Assembly: GCA_034670405.1 (NCBI GenBank)
Contig: JAXDDX010000035.1
Span: 1,579,001 to 1,643,000 of the forward strand
Length of the DNA: 64,000 nucleotides
Direction: 5' to 3'
Origin: Hoplostethus atlanticus
Lineage: Eukaryota > Chordata > Actinopteri > Trachichthyiformes > Trachichthyidae
Shown: piece by piece, positions 14,485-27,081 of the stretch
Numbering within the stretch: position 1 is the stretch's first letter
How the letters are laid out: every line of letters starts with the position of its first letter
Notes under the pieces: generated by a model
What the model saw: only the letters and a program-made list of their open reading frames with translations
Database searches by the model: none
What the model was told of the DNA's origin: nothing
Program-made: the position numbers and the translations under genes

Positions 14485-15917
14485 TAATCACATATACATA
14501 CACATGGCATGCATATTCATACAGAACTACAGACTGGTCCATTTATTCCGCTCATCCTCTGTTAGCCGATTAGACCTTGGTTGAGTTTCCCGCTCTGGGC
14601 CCTCCACGTGCATACAGCGCCCCCAATAGGGACAGATCTGCCTGTGCATCAAACACAAACACCATTCTCTTCTCTTCTCTTCTCTTGCCCTGAACAAAAA
14701 GGACCCTCCCTTAGCCCTCAAGTCTACTCATGCACAGATGCAGACACACACACACACACTAAGCCTGCAGCAGATAGGACCTGGGTCTTTAATCATCACA
14801 CATTCACATCCCTGCTCCCTATCTGTTAGATGCATGACTCCAAACACACACACACGGAAAAAAAAGAAAGAAGCCCACATGATTCGCCCATTATTCACTT
14901 CCCTTTGTCCATGAAATTTCACTGCGCCGAAGGAACTAGATTAGATGCCGGGTGCTGCCAGACCTTTTCATTACAGATCAGATTCAGGGGGCTTTGATTT
15001 TGTTGACAGTGTTGGGCGGTGTAGCCAGGTGAGGCGAGGCACCGTGTTTTTGGTGTTTCCCTCCCCTTTGCCCGATGAGAAAGATAGGCACTGTGTTTTA
15101 GTCTGGTGCTGTAATCCCCCTTGTAGCAGATGTCCAAACATGTTACAGTACAGGCGGAGAGGAGGAACGCTCGTCGTGCCGTGTGGTCACCGGGACCGAA
15201 GGTGCACACTGGCTGCTGATACACACACACACCTTCACCAGTGGCTGTACTGAATCTGCACTTCTTCACAGTCATTGGAACCTCTGTCTGCTGAAGGGTT
15301 GGCTTGTCGATGCCAGACCGTATTGATTCAAGTTCTGTTTTTCCTTAACTGTGTATTTCCATCACCCTGTCCAGTATTACATGGCTGCTTCTCTGTCTAT
15401 TCATTTATCTGTCAGCTGTCCAAAGAAGTGAAATAGTGAAAAGTTACATCCACTCTCCGCTCTTCTAAAATGACTGATGCACTAAATTAGAAAAAAAAGA
15501 TTGTATGTTATGAAGAATAAAAGGTAACTTTAGTCCTCGATGACCGAATGACAACACTTTTACAGAACGGGTCGTTTATATTTTAGAGATATTGGCTGAT
15601 GAACTTTAGGTCTTGATTTTATTCCCAAAATGGATTTATATCTCAATTCTCTTCATTTACAGCATTGCACTGTTTTCATGAGTAGTGGATAATCCCTTTT
15701 GTTTCCTGTGCTATTCAGATGGTTGTTAAAGTGAAACCTGGAACAATATCAACACGACAATGTCTCAAGTCTGAATTTGAAGTCTTTTGACAGAAATGCT
15801 CTATTAATGATCGTCTTTGTGACACTACTGAAGGACGATGAGATGATTATAAAGCCCTTTAGTCTTTCAGCTTGTTGTTTGTGGCAGTCCTTCTGCTGCT
15901 TTGCCAAACAAGCGCCC

Positions 15918-15919
<2 letters not shown>

Positions 15920-15974
<55 letters not shown>
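15920..15974. repeat. (CA)n microsatellite that heads a tandem duplication
   Basis: Perfect CA repeat of 55 bp immediately preceding the duplicated unit at 15974-16262. Confidence 0.95.
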
Positions 15975-15975
<1 letters not shown>

Positions 15976-16085
15976 ACTCGTGGCTCCAGATGGGGCAACC
16001 CCGGCTTCACAGCAGTGGCGTGGTTGTGTGTCGGTTTCACACGTTGACACCGATCTGTCCCCACATAGATCTGGATGTGACACTT

Positions 16086-16128
<43 letters not shown>

Positions 16129-16262
16129 ACTCGTGGCTCCAGAGGCTGGCAGATGGGGCAACTCCAGGCTTCACAGCAGTGGAGTGGTTGTGTGTCGGTT
16201 TCACACGTTGACACCGATCTGTCCCCACATAGATCTGGATGTGACACTTGCACACACACACG
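15974..16262. repeat. Two-copy tandem duplication, period about 153 bp, with CA-repeat junctions
   Basis: Copy A (15974-16126) and copy B (16127-16262) both start with CCACTCGTGGCTCCAGA and both end in GATGTGACACTTGCACACA followed by CA repeats. Copy B has a roughly 10-bp insertion (GGCTGGCAGA) after the first 17 bases and a few substitutions. The copies are otherwise nearly identical, so the duplication is recent. No gene function is apparent. Confidence 0.95.
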
Positions 16263-16742
16263 GCTAACCGGATTCCTCTACGGCAGGCCTGTGGGTCCTC
16301 GACGCCTCCCACTTGACACCCCTTTATATGTGCACAGAGACACAGAGACATGCAGGCATGCACGCAAACTCAGTACGCAAAAGGACAATTTCACAAACCG
16401 ATGCATAACACACACAAACACCACCCTATGGAGGAAAACTGGCAGAGAAGCGGTGCGGTAAGTGTGTGTGTGTTGGAGCAAAGTGTCACTGACAGAGTGT
16501 AAGCCAGATGCAGTGTCTCTGGCAGAGGGGGAACGTTGAGCAAATATTCAGAAGCACTGATTGTGAACAGATGATTATCAGCCACAGTGTTATTTATACC
16601 CAGGCTACAGGTTGCCACAACAGCTTTTCTGTCGCTCCAGTTCTGCACAGTTTCCATCTCCATTAGTGAAATTGAAACTCCAAAGTATTATGATGGGGGT
16701 CATAGTGTTTGTATGTGAACAAACTTTTCATGAAACGTAGAA

Positions 16743-16760
16743 GGGGGGGGGGGGGGGGGG
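16743..16760. repeat. Homopolymer of 18 G
   Basis: Eighteen consecutive G residues; a candidate G-quadruplex or assembly-sensitive site. Confidence 0.95.
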
Positions 16761-16833
16761 TATCTGATCAGAGAGAACGAAACAAAGCAGTGGCATAGAT
16801 TCGTTTTGAGGAAATGCTTTTCAGACTTTGTCG

Positions 16834-16835
<2 letters not shown>

Positions 16836-16867
<32 letters not shown>
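16836..16867. repeat. (GT)n microsatellite
   Basis: GT repeat of about 31 bp shortly after the 18-G run. Confidence 0.9.
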
Positions 16868-16869
<2 letters not shown>

Positions 16870-17420
16870 TATAACTCCTGTTATTAAGGAAGACACTAAT
16901 AAACCAGAAACCAGTAATATGCACCGTTTAATGGATACTTATAGTACAGTGGGAATCAAACCCATCACCCTGGCAATTTTAGCGGCATGCGTTGAGCGAC
17001 ACAACACCACGATTAACTCTTCCTTCTACTTATGTTGCGTGTGATGAGGTGGTAGTGAGACTACCACAAAGAAAAGGAGACGGGACACCTCTCTCTCTCT
17101 CTCTCTCATTCCTGCCCTATCTACATCTCCACTAAGTAAGAGTTGGGGTAATCACGTGGCATGTGACATATCTCTGGGTTTACTTCTGGTGTCAGTCAGA
17201 GGAGCGACGATAGCAAGATGACAGCTCCTTTACAGGAATGTGCTACCTTGAAAATGAGACAGCAGCCACCTCCCGATCCTTCCCCCCGTGGGGCCTTCTG
17301 GGTCGTCATCGCTTCTCCTACAGCTCTTTCTCTGAGATTCAATACATCATCCTCAAATCTCAAGTTAAATAGCTGGTGTTTGTCTATCTAATGGGAGTGT
17401 TTATCTGTTAGTTAAATGGT

Positions 17421-17520
17421 AAAATGAGCCCATGCCTCGATTGAACATGTGTTTCAGGTTGATTCATCCTGCCTGGCACACAGTCTTTACATTGTTATTG
17501 TACCCAAAGTGGAGAATCAA
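17421..17520 (+). repeat. Copy 1 of a diverged local repeat pair
   Basis: About 100 bp that aligns with 18640-18757 in the same orientation. Shared blocks include ATTGAACATGTGTTTCA, GCCTGGCACA, CATTGTACCC-like sequence and a final AATCAA. This copy lacks about 19 bp present in the other. No terminal inverted repeats are visible, so the class is unknown. Confidence 0.75.
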
Positions 17521-18639
17521 CAGTTATATATACAACTAGTCCGCCCGATAAAGCATTTCAACAACTAATTTCATTCTAACAATACACTGATCCAACGTGG
17601 ATGGATGTTGGATGGGACTGTGAACGTGAAAAGAACACAGGGCAGCGATGCAGCGTTAGACTTGGAGTTGAACAGGATGTGGAGGAGGAGAGGGAGTAGG
17701 GAGTGGTGTACGGGGCAAAGGTCAGGGTTGGAGTCACTTTCAATTCAACAAATTCAGGTGTACTTTCTTAAAAAAATACAAACATTCAAAACGTTTATTA
17801 CACATGTTGTATCTTGAGTGAAATCATTACAGATGAACGTTATGTCAGTAAACAAACGAATGACAGTTTTATTTCACAATTGACTGAATTGAGTTTTGAA
17901 ATTGCCTAATTAAAAGTGACCCCAAGCCTGGTATGGGTGAGGGTCATGGGTGTGACAGATGTGAGTGAGTCACATCTGGTGGGTAGGGGGGCTGGTAGGG
18001 CGTATTAAATTGAACTAATGGGGTGAGAGGGTGAGGGTTAGAGGATGGCAGATGTCAGGAGAGGCCATGCCTGTTATTGACATAGCTGCCATCTTAGTTC
18101 TTCTTTTCATCTGTCAGCCGGAATTGAGCGAGGATTCCCACTGCTTTGTAATATGAGCCAGATGATGGATCTCCTGCTAAAGGGAATGCACATGTGTGCA
18201 AGCATGTGCACACACACACACACACACACTTACACTTACACAAATGCACACATAGTCCTCAGTCCTACGCTGCTGTCATCTGCCATTTGGATCCATATCA
18301 GTTGCCTTCCCAAATCTGCCCACATATTATTTTACTCGACCTCAGCCCACAGAAGAGATTTCGTCCTGAGCTGCAAATGGGATCTTGACATGCAAAAGTC
18401 ATGCTGGATTATATCCACAGGCCAAGTAAGACCTTCTACAGGCTAACCTGAGATGTTGGCACCGCCCACCCACCGCTGATGATGATTTATGAATGATATA
18501 ACACGTAATCATCACATTCCTTTAGCATTCAGCCCAGCGTGAAATAGCAGAAATAGACCAGTATCTATAAAGTATACGGGATGAATTGACAGACTACAAA
18601 TGTTTGTTTTTTTTAAATGTTTTTTTATTTTTTTATGTT

Positions 18640-18757
18640 GAAATATGGCCGTGCCTGGATTGAACATGTGTTTCAATTTATAGTATGTGAGCTTTTCTTG
18701 ATTTATCCCGCCTGGCACAGTTTTACAGCAATGCCATTGTACCCCACGTGGTAAATC
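18640..18757 (+). repeat. Copy 2 of a diverged local repeat pair
   Basis: Aligns with 17421-17520, with an extra segment of about 19 bp after the shared GAACATGTGTTTCA block. The copies lie about 1.2 kb apart. Confidence 0.75.
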
Positions 18758-18847
18758 AAGCACACCTCAAGTATTTCAAGTGACCCAGGTCAGCTACTAT
18801 TGTGTCTCATATCCTCCAGTTTATAGCTTCGTTCCACGGTATATTCA

Positions 18848-18849
<2 letters not shown>

Positions 18850-18882
<33 letters not shown>
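18850..18882. repeat. (GA)n microsatellite
   Basis: Perfect GA repeat of about 33 bp. Confidence 0.95.
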
Positions 18883-18883
<1 letters not shown>

Positions 18884-21232
18884 AATGTATGCAGCAGTGG
18901 CGGTCTCATGACTTGTCACATTCCAGTGGAGGTCTCCGGGAGGCCTTCTGGTCCCAATATGGGGGATTAGAGAAAGATGCAGGGAGGCAGGGTGAGGTGA
19001 GAGCTGATCCCAACCACAGATAGCACCTCCGGGGGCAATGGTGGCAGTTCCCACTACCGACGGTGGTGGCCTTCTGGGAGGCTCCAGGTAGCGCTTTCTG
19101 TCCTCTAGCAACCTGGAGGTCCTTCCTTTGTATCTTCTACACATTCAGCAGACGATAAGGAGTAGGAGGAAGGAGGAGAGGAAGGAGTTAAGTTGTTGTT
19201 GAACAAACTGAGTTCAACAGAGGAGGGAGAGAGAGAGGAAAACCACAGCTATCTCTAATAAAAAATCAGTGTGTTTTGGGGCAACACACTGGCCTTTATT
19301 CAACCCACCTCAGACAGGGGAAAGGGGAGTGTGTGTTTGGTGTTGGTTTAAGCACCTCTGAATTGCAGATCCCCTTGTATGATTGTAATCATCATTGCCT
19401 CCATTTTGTGCCACTCCAGGTCTGTAATTTGGGTTTGAGATATCGACGTTGACAGATGACGGTGGAAGCATCGGTGGAGGGACTATGAAGCGGGAGGAAT
19501 GGGGGGGGGGTAAGGATAGAGAGATAAGCAGAGGCAAGGATGAGGACAGGCAGGTGAGACTGGAGGAGGTATTGTGTGCAGGTCGAGCGCAGCGGCAGTT
19601 AAAAGCCCCGAGTCTCTCTCATTTCATACCTGTGGACAGGTGCTTGGCAAGGCAGAACCTGCGCGTGAGAGAGGAAGAGACGAACCGGGGGGGAGGGGTG
19701 GGAATGAACGAGAGGAGGCGGGGGGGGGAGACCTTCGGAGAGGATCAAAGAAGGTCACGCTATTCCTCCTCCCTCTTTCCCCTCGCTCTCCCCCTCCACT
19801 GATCTGGAAACGATAGATTTCATTCCTGCTTTCACTCCCCGAAGAGGGGAAGTGGTGTCGGATTACCGGGGCCGGGCCTGAGGACCTGATGTGGAACTAA
19901 GACCAGAATGCAGGACTTGTTTTCATGTTCGGGGGGGGGGGACACTTGTGTCACGCCCTTCAGCCAGGAGATGCATCCTCTGTCAGCTACATTGCGATGA
20001 CATTCGCAGCTAACTTTCATTTAGACGACATGCCGGCGAACATCCCTCCTTTACTGATTTGATATTGTTGAACTTTCTCATAAAAAGTCACATCCTTAAA
20101 TTACTGGACATGATTGCTTAACACTTGTAACACAAGGTCATGAGGTTGAGATTCCTCATTTCCTCATGTTTATTTGTTAATACGTTATTCTCCACTGATT
20201 TTACCAAATCATTATTTTCAATGGCAAGTGTCCAAAAGCAGGCTGGATGTGTGCTCAAGTCTGTTTACTCCAGAAAACCCTTTTTTTCCTGGCATTCAGG
20301 ATGTTTCTTAACAGCTCCGTCAGCAATCAAGCAAGTGAAATCCTGTTTGTCTACCCAACATCTTTCCCTGATTACCCGCAAGTTCCTAAGTTAGCGTGTC
20401 TTCCTATTTCCATTCTGTGGACCGATGCATTGTGCGAAGGCCTCTCTCCGGGACCGCTCCTTCCGTCGACTAGTCAATGCATGTTAGTTACAGTCAATCT
20501 ATAATGTTATACTAGCTAGCTCTTCAGTATAACAATAGGCATCGTATTTCAAGGACTTTACGGTGCTTAATTTATACAGACGCCTCTGCGTGGCCGTAAA
20601 TCCCATCTGTGGAGTCTTTATAAAGCCGTTGGACGATGTATATTTATGGCTTGCAGTCCCTTTATGATTTCTCTACTGTACAGGAATAACAGCCTGGCAA
20701 GAAGAGGTGAAGCCCCCCGGCCATTATTTACTATGGCGTTGTACCTCGGAGACACGCAGCCAGCGATACGGGACAGGAGGCATGCGGGAATTAAGTTACA
20801 CCCGAAATTTAGTGATCCTTCAAAAGAATAGGCTCCCTTGTTGGATAGGTTTACCTATGTTTCGGCAACAGAGTCCCCCCCCCCCCCCCATTTCTTTTTT
20901 GGAAACGGCTGCGGGAGTAAATGGCAAAAACAGGTCGGAGGGGAGCAGAAGTGAAAAATTCCAAATTAAGTGTGGAGGTGGTTTTTCGCGGGTGCAGCGT
21001 TTGACATGTTGGCTCCTGCGTTGCTGTTCTCAGAGAGACCCTGCTGTAGGGTCGGCTAAAGGGAGCGTGACTGATGTCTAATTACCTGTTGAGATGCGGT
21101 TTGGATCGACGCAGGTTCTTCTGACAGCACATCTTTGTTTTTTTTTCCTTTTGATGAGGAAATTATAGTGCACGGCCAAGCTCGTGTTCTCTCCATTTGC
21201 ATTTGGAAGTGTTCACCTGCTCAGCTCCATAG

Positions 21233-21235
<3 letters not shown>

Positions 21236-21272
<37 letters not shown>
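21236..21272. repeat. (CT)n microsatellite
   Basis: Perfect CT repeat of about 36 bp. Confidence 0.95.
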
Positions 21273-21275
<3 letters not shown>

Positions 21276-23268
21276 CATTTGAATTATGCAGCAGAAGAAA
21301 GTCTCCCTCATTAGAAATGAAGTTTATGGGGGCTGAACATCAGATTCACACAGTAGGGAAAATATTTTGATTGCATTATGATTATAGCCTGCATTTGTCT
21401 AATTGAACTCTGTCATTTCTCTGCTAAGGTAACCATGAAGAAGTGTATTGTCTGTGGTATATTTCCAGAAGCGAGTTATAGTGAGAAAAGACCAGGGAAG
21501 TGAGGTCAAACAGCAGGGCAGTAATGTGTGTGTGTGTGTGTGTGGGGGGGGGCAGGTGGGTGCGGCGAAGAGAAGGGTTTGTACATATGTGTGTACCTAC
21601 GCTGTGTAAAACGTGTGTCTGTACGTACAAATGTGCCTACACATGTGTCAAACAGGTGTGTGCGGATGTGTGTGTGTGTGTGTGTGGATGTGTGTGTGTG
21701 TGCAAAGTGATGTAGGGTGGGAGCCAAAGGGGCAGACACAGGGCAGGGAGGATTATCAGTCTGCCCTGGATAACACACAGGTGGCTGATCTTGGGGGGCT
21801 TAGGATCTGACGCTGTCCCTCTATCTCCTGCTTCCTACTCTGCACACACTCACTCACACACACACACACACACACACGCACACACACACGCACGATTCCT
21901 ATCCAGGGAGTTGCAATATCATGGTAGAGCTCAGGTTACTGTCAGGGTGCACACGGCCTGGGTTGAGGGGAGGTAGGAGCAGGATGTAATAGATAGTCAA
22001 AGTAATATTCTGCCAGTTCGTGCAGAGGTGAGGGCAGGGTTATTGATGGAGCCTTTGTTGTGTGAGGGATATGTCTGACCGCCTCAAAATTCCTGTTTGA
22101 TTTACAGTGTAACTGCATGAGCCTATTGCTGCAAAATGAATAACGCTGCAACAGAAGAAAAAAAAAAGTGGGAAAAAACAACAGAATTTTATAGTGCAAA
22201 CAAAATAAGCAACCACTCCTGGCTCTCCACCGCTCTGCAGCACATTCTCGAGTGACAACAATTCATCTTCGATTTCACGGTGGAGTTTTCCCACGTAAGA
22301 CCCCCATAAAGTGGGGCTAAACTCTCCGTGGTTGCTGTTGGCGGTAAGCGGTGGGGGGAGCGGGAGAGAGAAAGAGTTGACATTTATGGATGAGGTCTCC
22401 ACAGTCTTTACTATCGGGTTTTTAAGGGTTGTTTCTTGCAAGGAGCCCCTTTGTGCTGCGGCGTTAAGGGCCCGAGCGCGTGGGACTTCGCTGACAGGAT
22501 CTGGGGTGGCTGCACTGTATTCACGGCAGCTTGGTAAACGGCGGCCCGTGATGTGCACATCCATCACGGCGCGGCGCCATGCTGGGTTTCAGGATGGAGG
22601 TGCATTCGTTATGTTGACGTGGCCTCAGCCCACGCCGGGGGGGGGGGAGACAGGAGAGGGGAGGGAAGGGAAGGGAGGGAGAGGGAATTAGGGGAGCGGG
22701 CCGGGGTCAAGATTAGGATGGCGGGGGTTTAGAGAAGGCGGGAGATGTTTGCCGGGGGATAAGGTACCATGGTAGCGGTACGGCCATTGAAGAAATTCCC
22801 TTTGCTCTTTTGCAAGCCCTGCAAATATCCTAGTAGAGGGTTTTCCAAACAATTCCTGATGGGTGGTGAGGCAGCAGGCAGCATTTTAGGGATTTCATTC
22901 CAAATGAGATTTCCAGAATGAGAAGAAAATGGAAAATGGAAAAAGGAGCCCCCACCCCCCCAATAACACCTTCCATTCTTAAGCTGCATGTCCCACTTGC
23001 CTTCCCCCCAGGTCTCTCAGCTACTGGGCATCACCCTGTCTGACCTCTTACCCTAACCTAGAGTCTCTCTGTTGACAGCTTTACACTGCCAGCTCAGATC
23101 TGAACCACTATCACCTCTATCACACTGATCAGTCATTTAGTTTTTACTTTTAAACACAGAAACACGGATGGAATCGGAATTTTCCATCTTTAGACGGCGA
23201 TGGAAACATCCTCCTCCTCCTCCTCCTCAACCGTCACCCTGTAATCTGGGTTAACCAGGGTGTCTGGA

Positions 23269-23351
23269 GGGGGGGGGGGGAGTAGACAGGGAGGAGTGAC
23301 GCTGACAAGGAACATCAAAGAAAGAAGGGATGGGGGGGGGGGGGGGGGGGG
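23269..23351. repeat. Two poly-G runs
   Basis: A 12-G run at 23269-23280 and a 20-G run at 23332-23351, separated by purine-rich sequence. Together they give a strongly G-skewed stretch able in principle to form quadruplexes. Confidence 0.9.
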
Positions 23352-24316
23352 TGGAGGAGAGAGGGGAACTCAGAGATTAGGTTGATGGAGGAGAATAAGA
23401 GAGGGAAAACACAGGTCAGGAGGAGGTTGCTAGAGAGCACGACAAGAAAACAGCAGGTCTGAGCTAATTATCGTGTCGGAGACCTTATCTGACTCTGGCA
23501 TGTAGACATTACTGTCTGCCTGATGGGAATCTTCAACACGGAGAGCTGCAGATAACTCTCTGTCCAACAACAACAACAACAACAACAGCAACAACAAAAT
23601 GCTGAAACGTAACAGTGATCCAACTTGATACGAGGTGCAGAGGGGAGCCTTATAATCCTCGGGGGCCGAATGCTTTATCACAAATTCCATCAGAGCCTGG
23701 TTGGGTAGTCCGGCCCGTCAGTCAAAGAGACAGCCGGGACTTTCTCAGACAAAAGAGACACCGATCACACCTAATGATTTCCATCGGCTATAGCCGCAGG
23801 GCAGAGGGAGAAGTCGGTCTCTCATCACATCTCATCTCATCACAAACCATTTGCCTCGAGTGAACCCAAAATAACTCGAGCCCTCCTTGATAAATGGTCT
23901 CAAAATCTGTCCGCTGTGAACCATCAGCATTCCTGTCCACGTCATGCTTGCAGCAGAGTTACATCACCAAAAGAATCACAGTTCAGATACAGTTGTTAAA
24001 TGCAACAACTCAAACACGGGCTCAGAAACGATGCGTCTATACGTGCCGTCTCGTTCTATACCCCGAGAAAAAATACCCACAATCATCCAAAACATTCTCT
24101 CAGACATTGTTGTCAGTGGTGCTGCCCCCGCCTCCTTGTCTTTTCTGATTGTGTACATTAAAGAAGAGGAGAGGAGGAGAGGGAACGGGGAGGGCAGGGA
24201 GGAGCAGAGGGTTGGTGTAAATCATGTTGAGATCTCACACCCCAGTGCAGCTGAGCCCCAAACCTCCATAGCTGAACATCTGTTGTGTTTGGCCTTAGCA
24301 GCCCTCCCACCCACCA

Positions 24317-24363
24317 CTCCTCTCCTCTCCTCTCCTCTCCTCTCCTCTCCTCTCCTCCTCCTC
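24317..24363. repeat. (CTCCT)n pentanucleotide minisatellite
   Basis: About seven CTCCT-type units followed by CTC triplets. Confidence 0.9.
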
Positions 24364-25032
24364 CTGAAAGTGAAGAGGAGGTTACCAATATACGAGGTTT
24401 CTATGTGAGAAGAGGCTGCCCTGTGGAAATGAGATGACGGGATTGTCAAATATTTCTCCAAACACAACAGTCCCTGGCTGTAATATGTAGTTATTATGGA
24501 TCATTGCTTTGCTGATTCAGTGATGATCTCATGCTCCTTTGGCAGTAGATTATCTTCAAGACATCCTAAATAGCGGCTCAAATTCTCATTTTCTGGACAC
24601 GCGAAGCACAAAAAAAATCCGCTATCTGTCTGTCAGCCCCGAGCAAAAACATTTTTTAAAGTTCATAAATGGAGATTCTGCAGAGCCGCATTCCTTCTGA
24701 ACTATTACATGATCGCGGCCAGTTTATTTTGGATGTTGTTAAGGCCTTAAACTATCTTTCCTCCAGACATTTGTGACATGTGCTACAAGAATCCAGCGCC
24801 GAAACCCAAACGTATGATGCATGACATATACAGATGAACCTCACTGCACTTCTTGTAAATTATTTTGGCTGTCTGCAACGATCCGGTGATAAAACTGACC
24901 TCCAGTCAGTGATCATCAGACAGCAAGCAACCACAGTTATAAACAACAATCAATTATAAAAGGTGCAGGGTCTTTTCTGCTAATAAAAAGGTGGGTAAAC
25001 TGAGTTGGGTGGGTAAAACTGCATCCCTGGTT

Positions 25033-25034
25033 GT

Positions 25035-25094
<60 letters not shown>

Positions 25095-25095
25095 G
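25033..25095. repeat. (CT)n microsatellite
   Basis: CT repeat of about 60 bp with one interruption. Confidence 0.9.
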
Positions 25096-26123
25096 GCCTG
25101 TCCCTGTTAGCGGGTGGCCAGTCGTCCGGCCTGTCTCTAGCACCTTGCTAATCAGCCCCACAGTTGCTCTTTGTCCCGTTCCCGGCTCTTGCGCTCCTCC
25201 AGCCCCGTCAGGCATGTGGTCCAATAATAGCCCGGCCAGGTAGCTCAACCATGTGGAATTTGACATCGTGTCCCGGTGGCATGCGCTATGCGATCCCGGG
25301 CCCCCAGTGGGAGAGAGTGTCAGCGGACGGGATACAGCGAGTGTCAAAGAGGACCAGAGGGGTTTTTTTCCAAAGTGAACCGACCTCTACTCCGCAGGTC
25401 CTGGGTATGTTTTTATCACGGAAAACATCTCGACACTGCGGATCGTTTCAGGGAGGGTCCGACAGGTTACGGAGGGGCGGAGGAGCAAGCAGAAATGAAT
25501 GGTGTGATTTCATAGATGACCTTGGAGCTGGAGGGTTGGATCGGTGCCAACAACTTCAAACGGTGTCATAAAAATGTCTCTAAAAAGAGAATTGTACGAC
25601 TATCACTCCACGCTATTGCTTAATCTCTGTTTTCATTCCCTTCTCTGGCAAAAGTATTGCCAAGCATGAAGATATATTTGGGGTATGCAGTGGTGTTCGC
25701 CCTTTTCTTCCTCAGATCTCCCTCATCAGATTGTCCTCAGTGCTTTCTTTCCTCCACAAACAAACCCCTCCCCTCATAAAACATGTCTAATGAAACGTAT
25801 ACCTTGTATCAAAGCGATGAACCCACACCCAGATGAGCAGATAGTGCACATAAAGCGACGGCTGTTATTAGCAGTGTATATTTGAGGCCACGCAGCCAAC
25901 CTCCTACACCTCTCCTCTCCTCCCTCCCCCTCTCTCTCGTCCTCTCCCCTTTCTCCCCGAGGACCCCAGCTGGTGACTAGGAGAGGTGGGAGGCAGCGTG
26001 ATTCATGAGCAGGGCGGAAGGAATGTGTGAGCCCACCGCATGTCTTTTGGGTTACATGCTCCTCCACACATAGAGACACACATGGCAACAGGTGCGGCGC
26101 TGCGGGTGGCTAGGTGGCAATGC

Positions 26124-26158
26124 GGAGGAGGAGGAGGAGGAGGAGGAGGAGGAGGAGG
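26124..26158. repeat. (GGA)n trinucleotide repeat
   Basis: About eleven GGA units; the Glu-rich and Arg-rich open frames across it are repeat translations. Confidence 0.9.
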
Positions 26159-26884
26159 CCCTTGTTAACGTTGGCACCGGCCCCCACGGCTGTGCCCCGT
26201 CGGCACCGCCGGAGGCTGTGCGGTCAGAGCCTGATATATGGCCCGGTCTACACGAACAGACACGCCATCACATTCGTTCATCGTGAACTTAACGTTAGCC
26301 AGGAGCCAGAACAGACACAGCTCTGTGTTCTGTCCAACATCCGGCGCTCACTAACGTCAACGTATTGACCCCGGAATATTCCACGATATTCACACTATTC
26401 AAGCTATTTTGGACATTTGGACGTAGCTAGTGCACGTCAATCAGAGATTAGTATTTCAAATGTGGAGGCCCCTTATGGGAATTGCGAAAACATTGTCCAA
26501 AATTCCTTCGGCGAGCTCAAGTTTAAGAGAGATGAATTTCTGCTGACCACAAATACCTAGACTGAATGCACGTATGACCTTATGTTCTACTGTAAAGTCT
26601 ACCGATAAGTCTCTGTCTATCTTTCGTCCGTGCTCTCTGGGGGTTTAGCCGGCGAGAAAGCGAAGGGGACAGCGAACGGCCAATGATCTTGACGCAATTT
26701 GTCAGAGGCCAAGACGCGGCTGCCTCCTCTGAGAGCGAAAAGCCTGTTAATGGATGCTTAGAAATACTCACACTTTAATTAAAGTCACATGGAGGGGTGT
26801 GGGTTGGTGTGGATGTGAACCTGGGTCTGGGTTTGACCGTTCGATGAGGCCTGTCCACCTATTATAATGATTTTAATAACTTTA

Positions 26885-26915
<31 letters not shown>

Positions 26916-27029
26916 CAGTAGTGTAGTTATCTTCAGTGGGAATGGGTCTCAGTCGAACCAGCAGCTGTTCTGTGGCGACTAAACCAACTCTATAGGCGAT
27001 ATAAGGTTATACTCAAGCCAACCAGTGTT

Positions 27030-27030
<1 letters not shown>

Positions 27031-27079
<49 letters not shown>
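27031..27079. repeat. (CA)n microsatellite
   Basis: Perfect CA repeat of about 49 bp; a GT tract lies nearby at about 26887-26915. Confidence 0.95.

Positions 27080-27081
<2 letters not shown>

Noticed and set aside
14010..16260. Regularly spaced repeat arrays that could suggest a CRISPR array
   Set aside because: The repeats are dinucleotide microsatellites without unique spacers, in a spliced eukaryotic genome.
15867..16363. Frames of 108-144 codons on both strands
   Set aside because: They consist of CA/GT repeat translation and the 153-bp tandem duplication; six frames being open together reflects low complexity.
22040..22567. 175-codon minus-strand frame
   Set aside because: No family resemblance, ends in a poly-Phe stretch from an A-run, and no exon to join; treated as chance.
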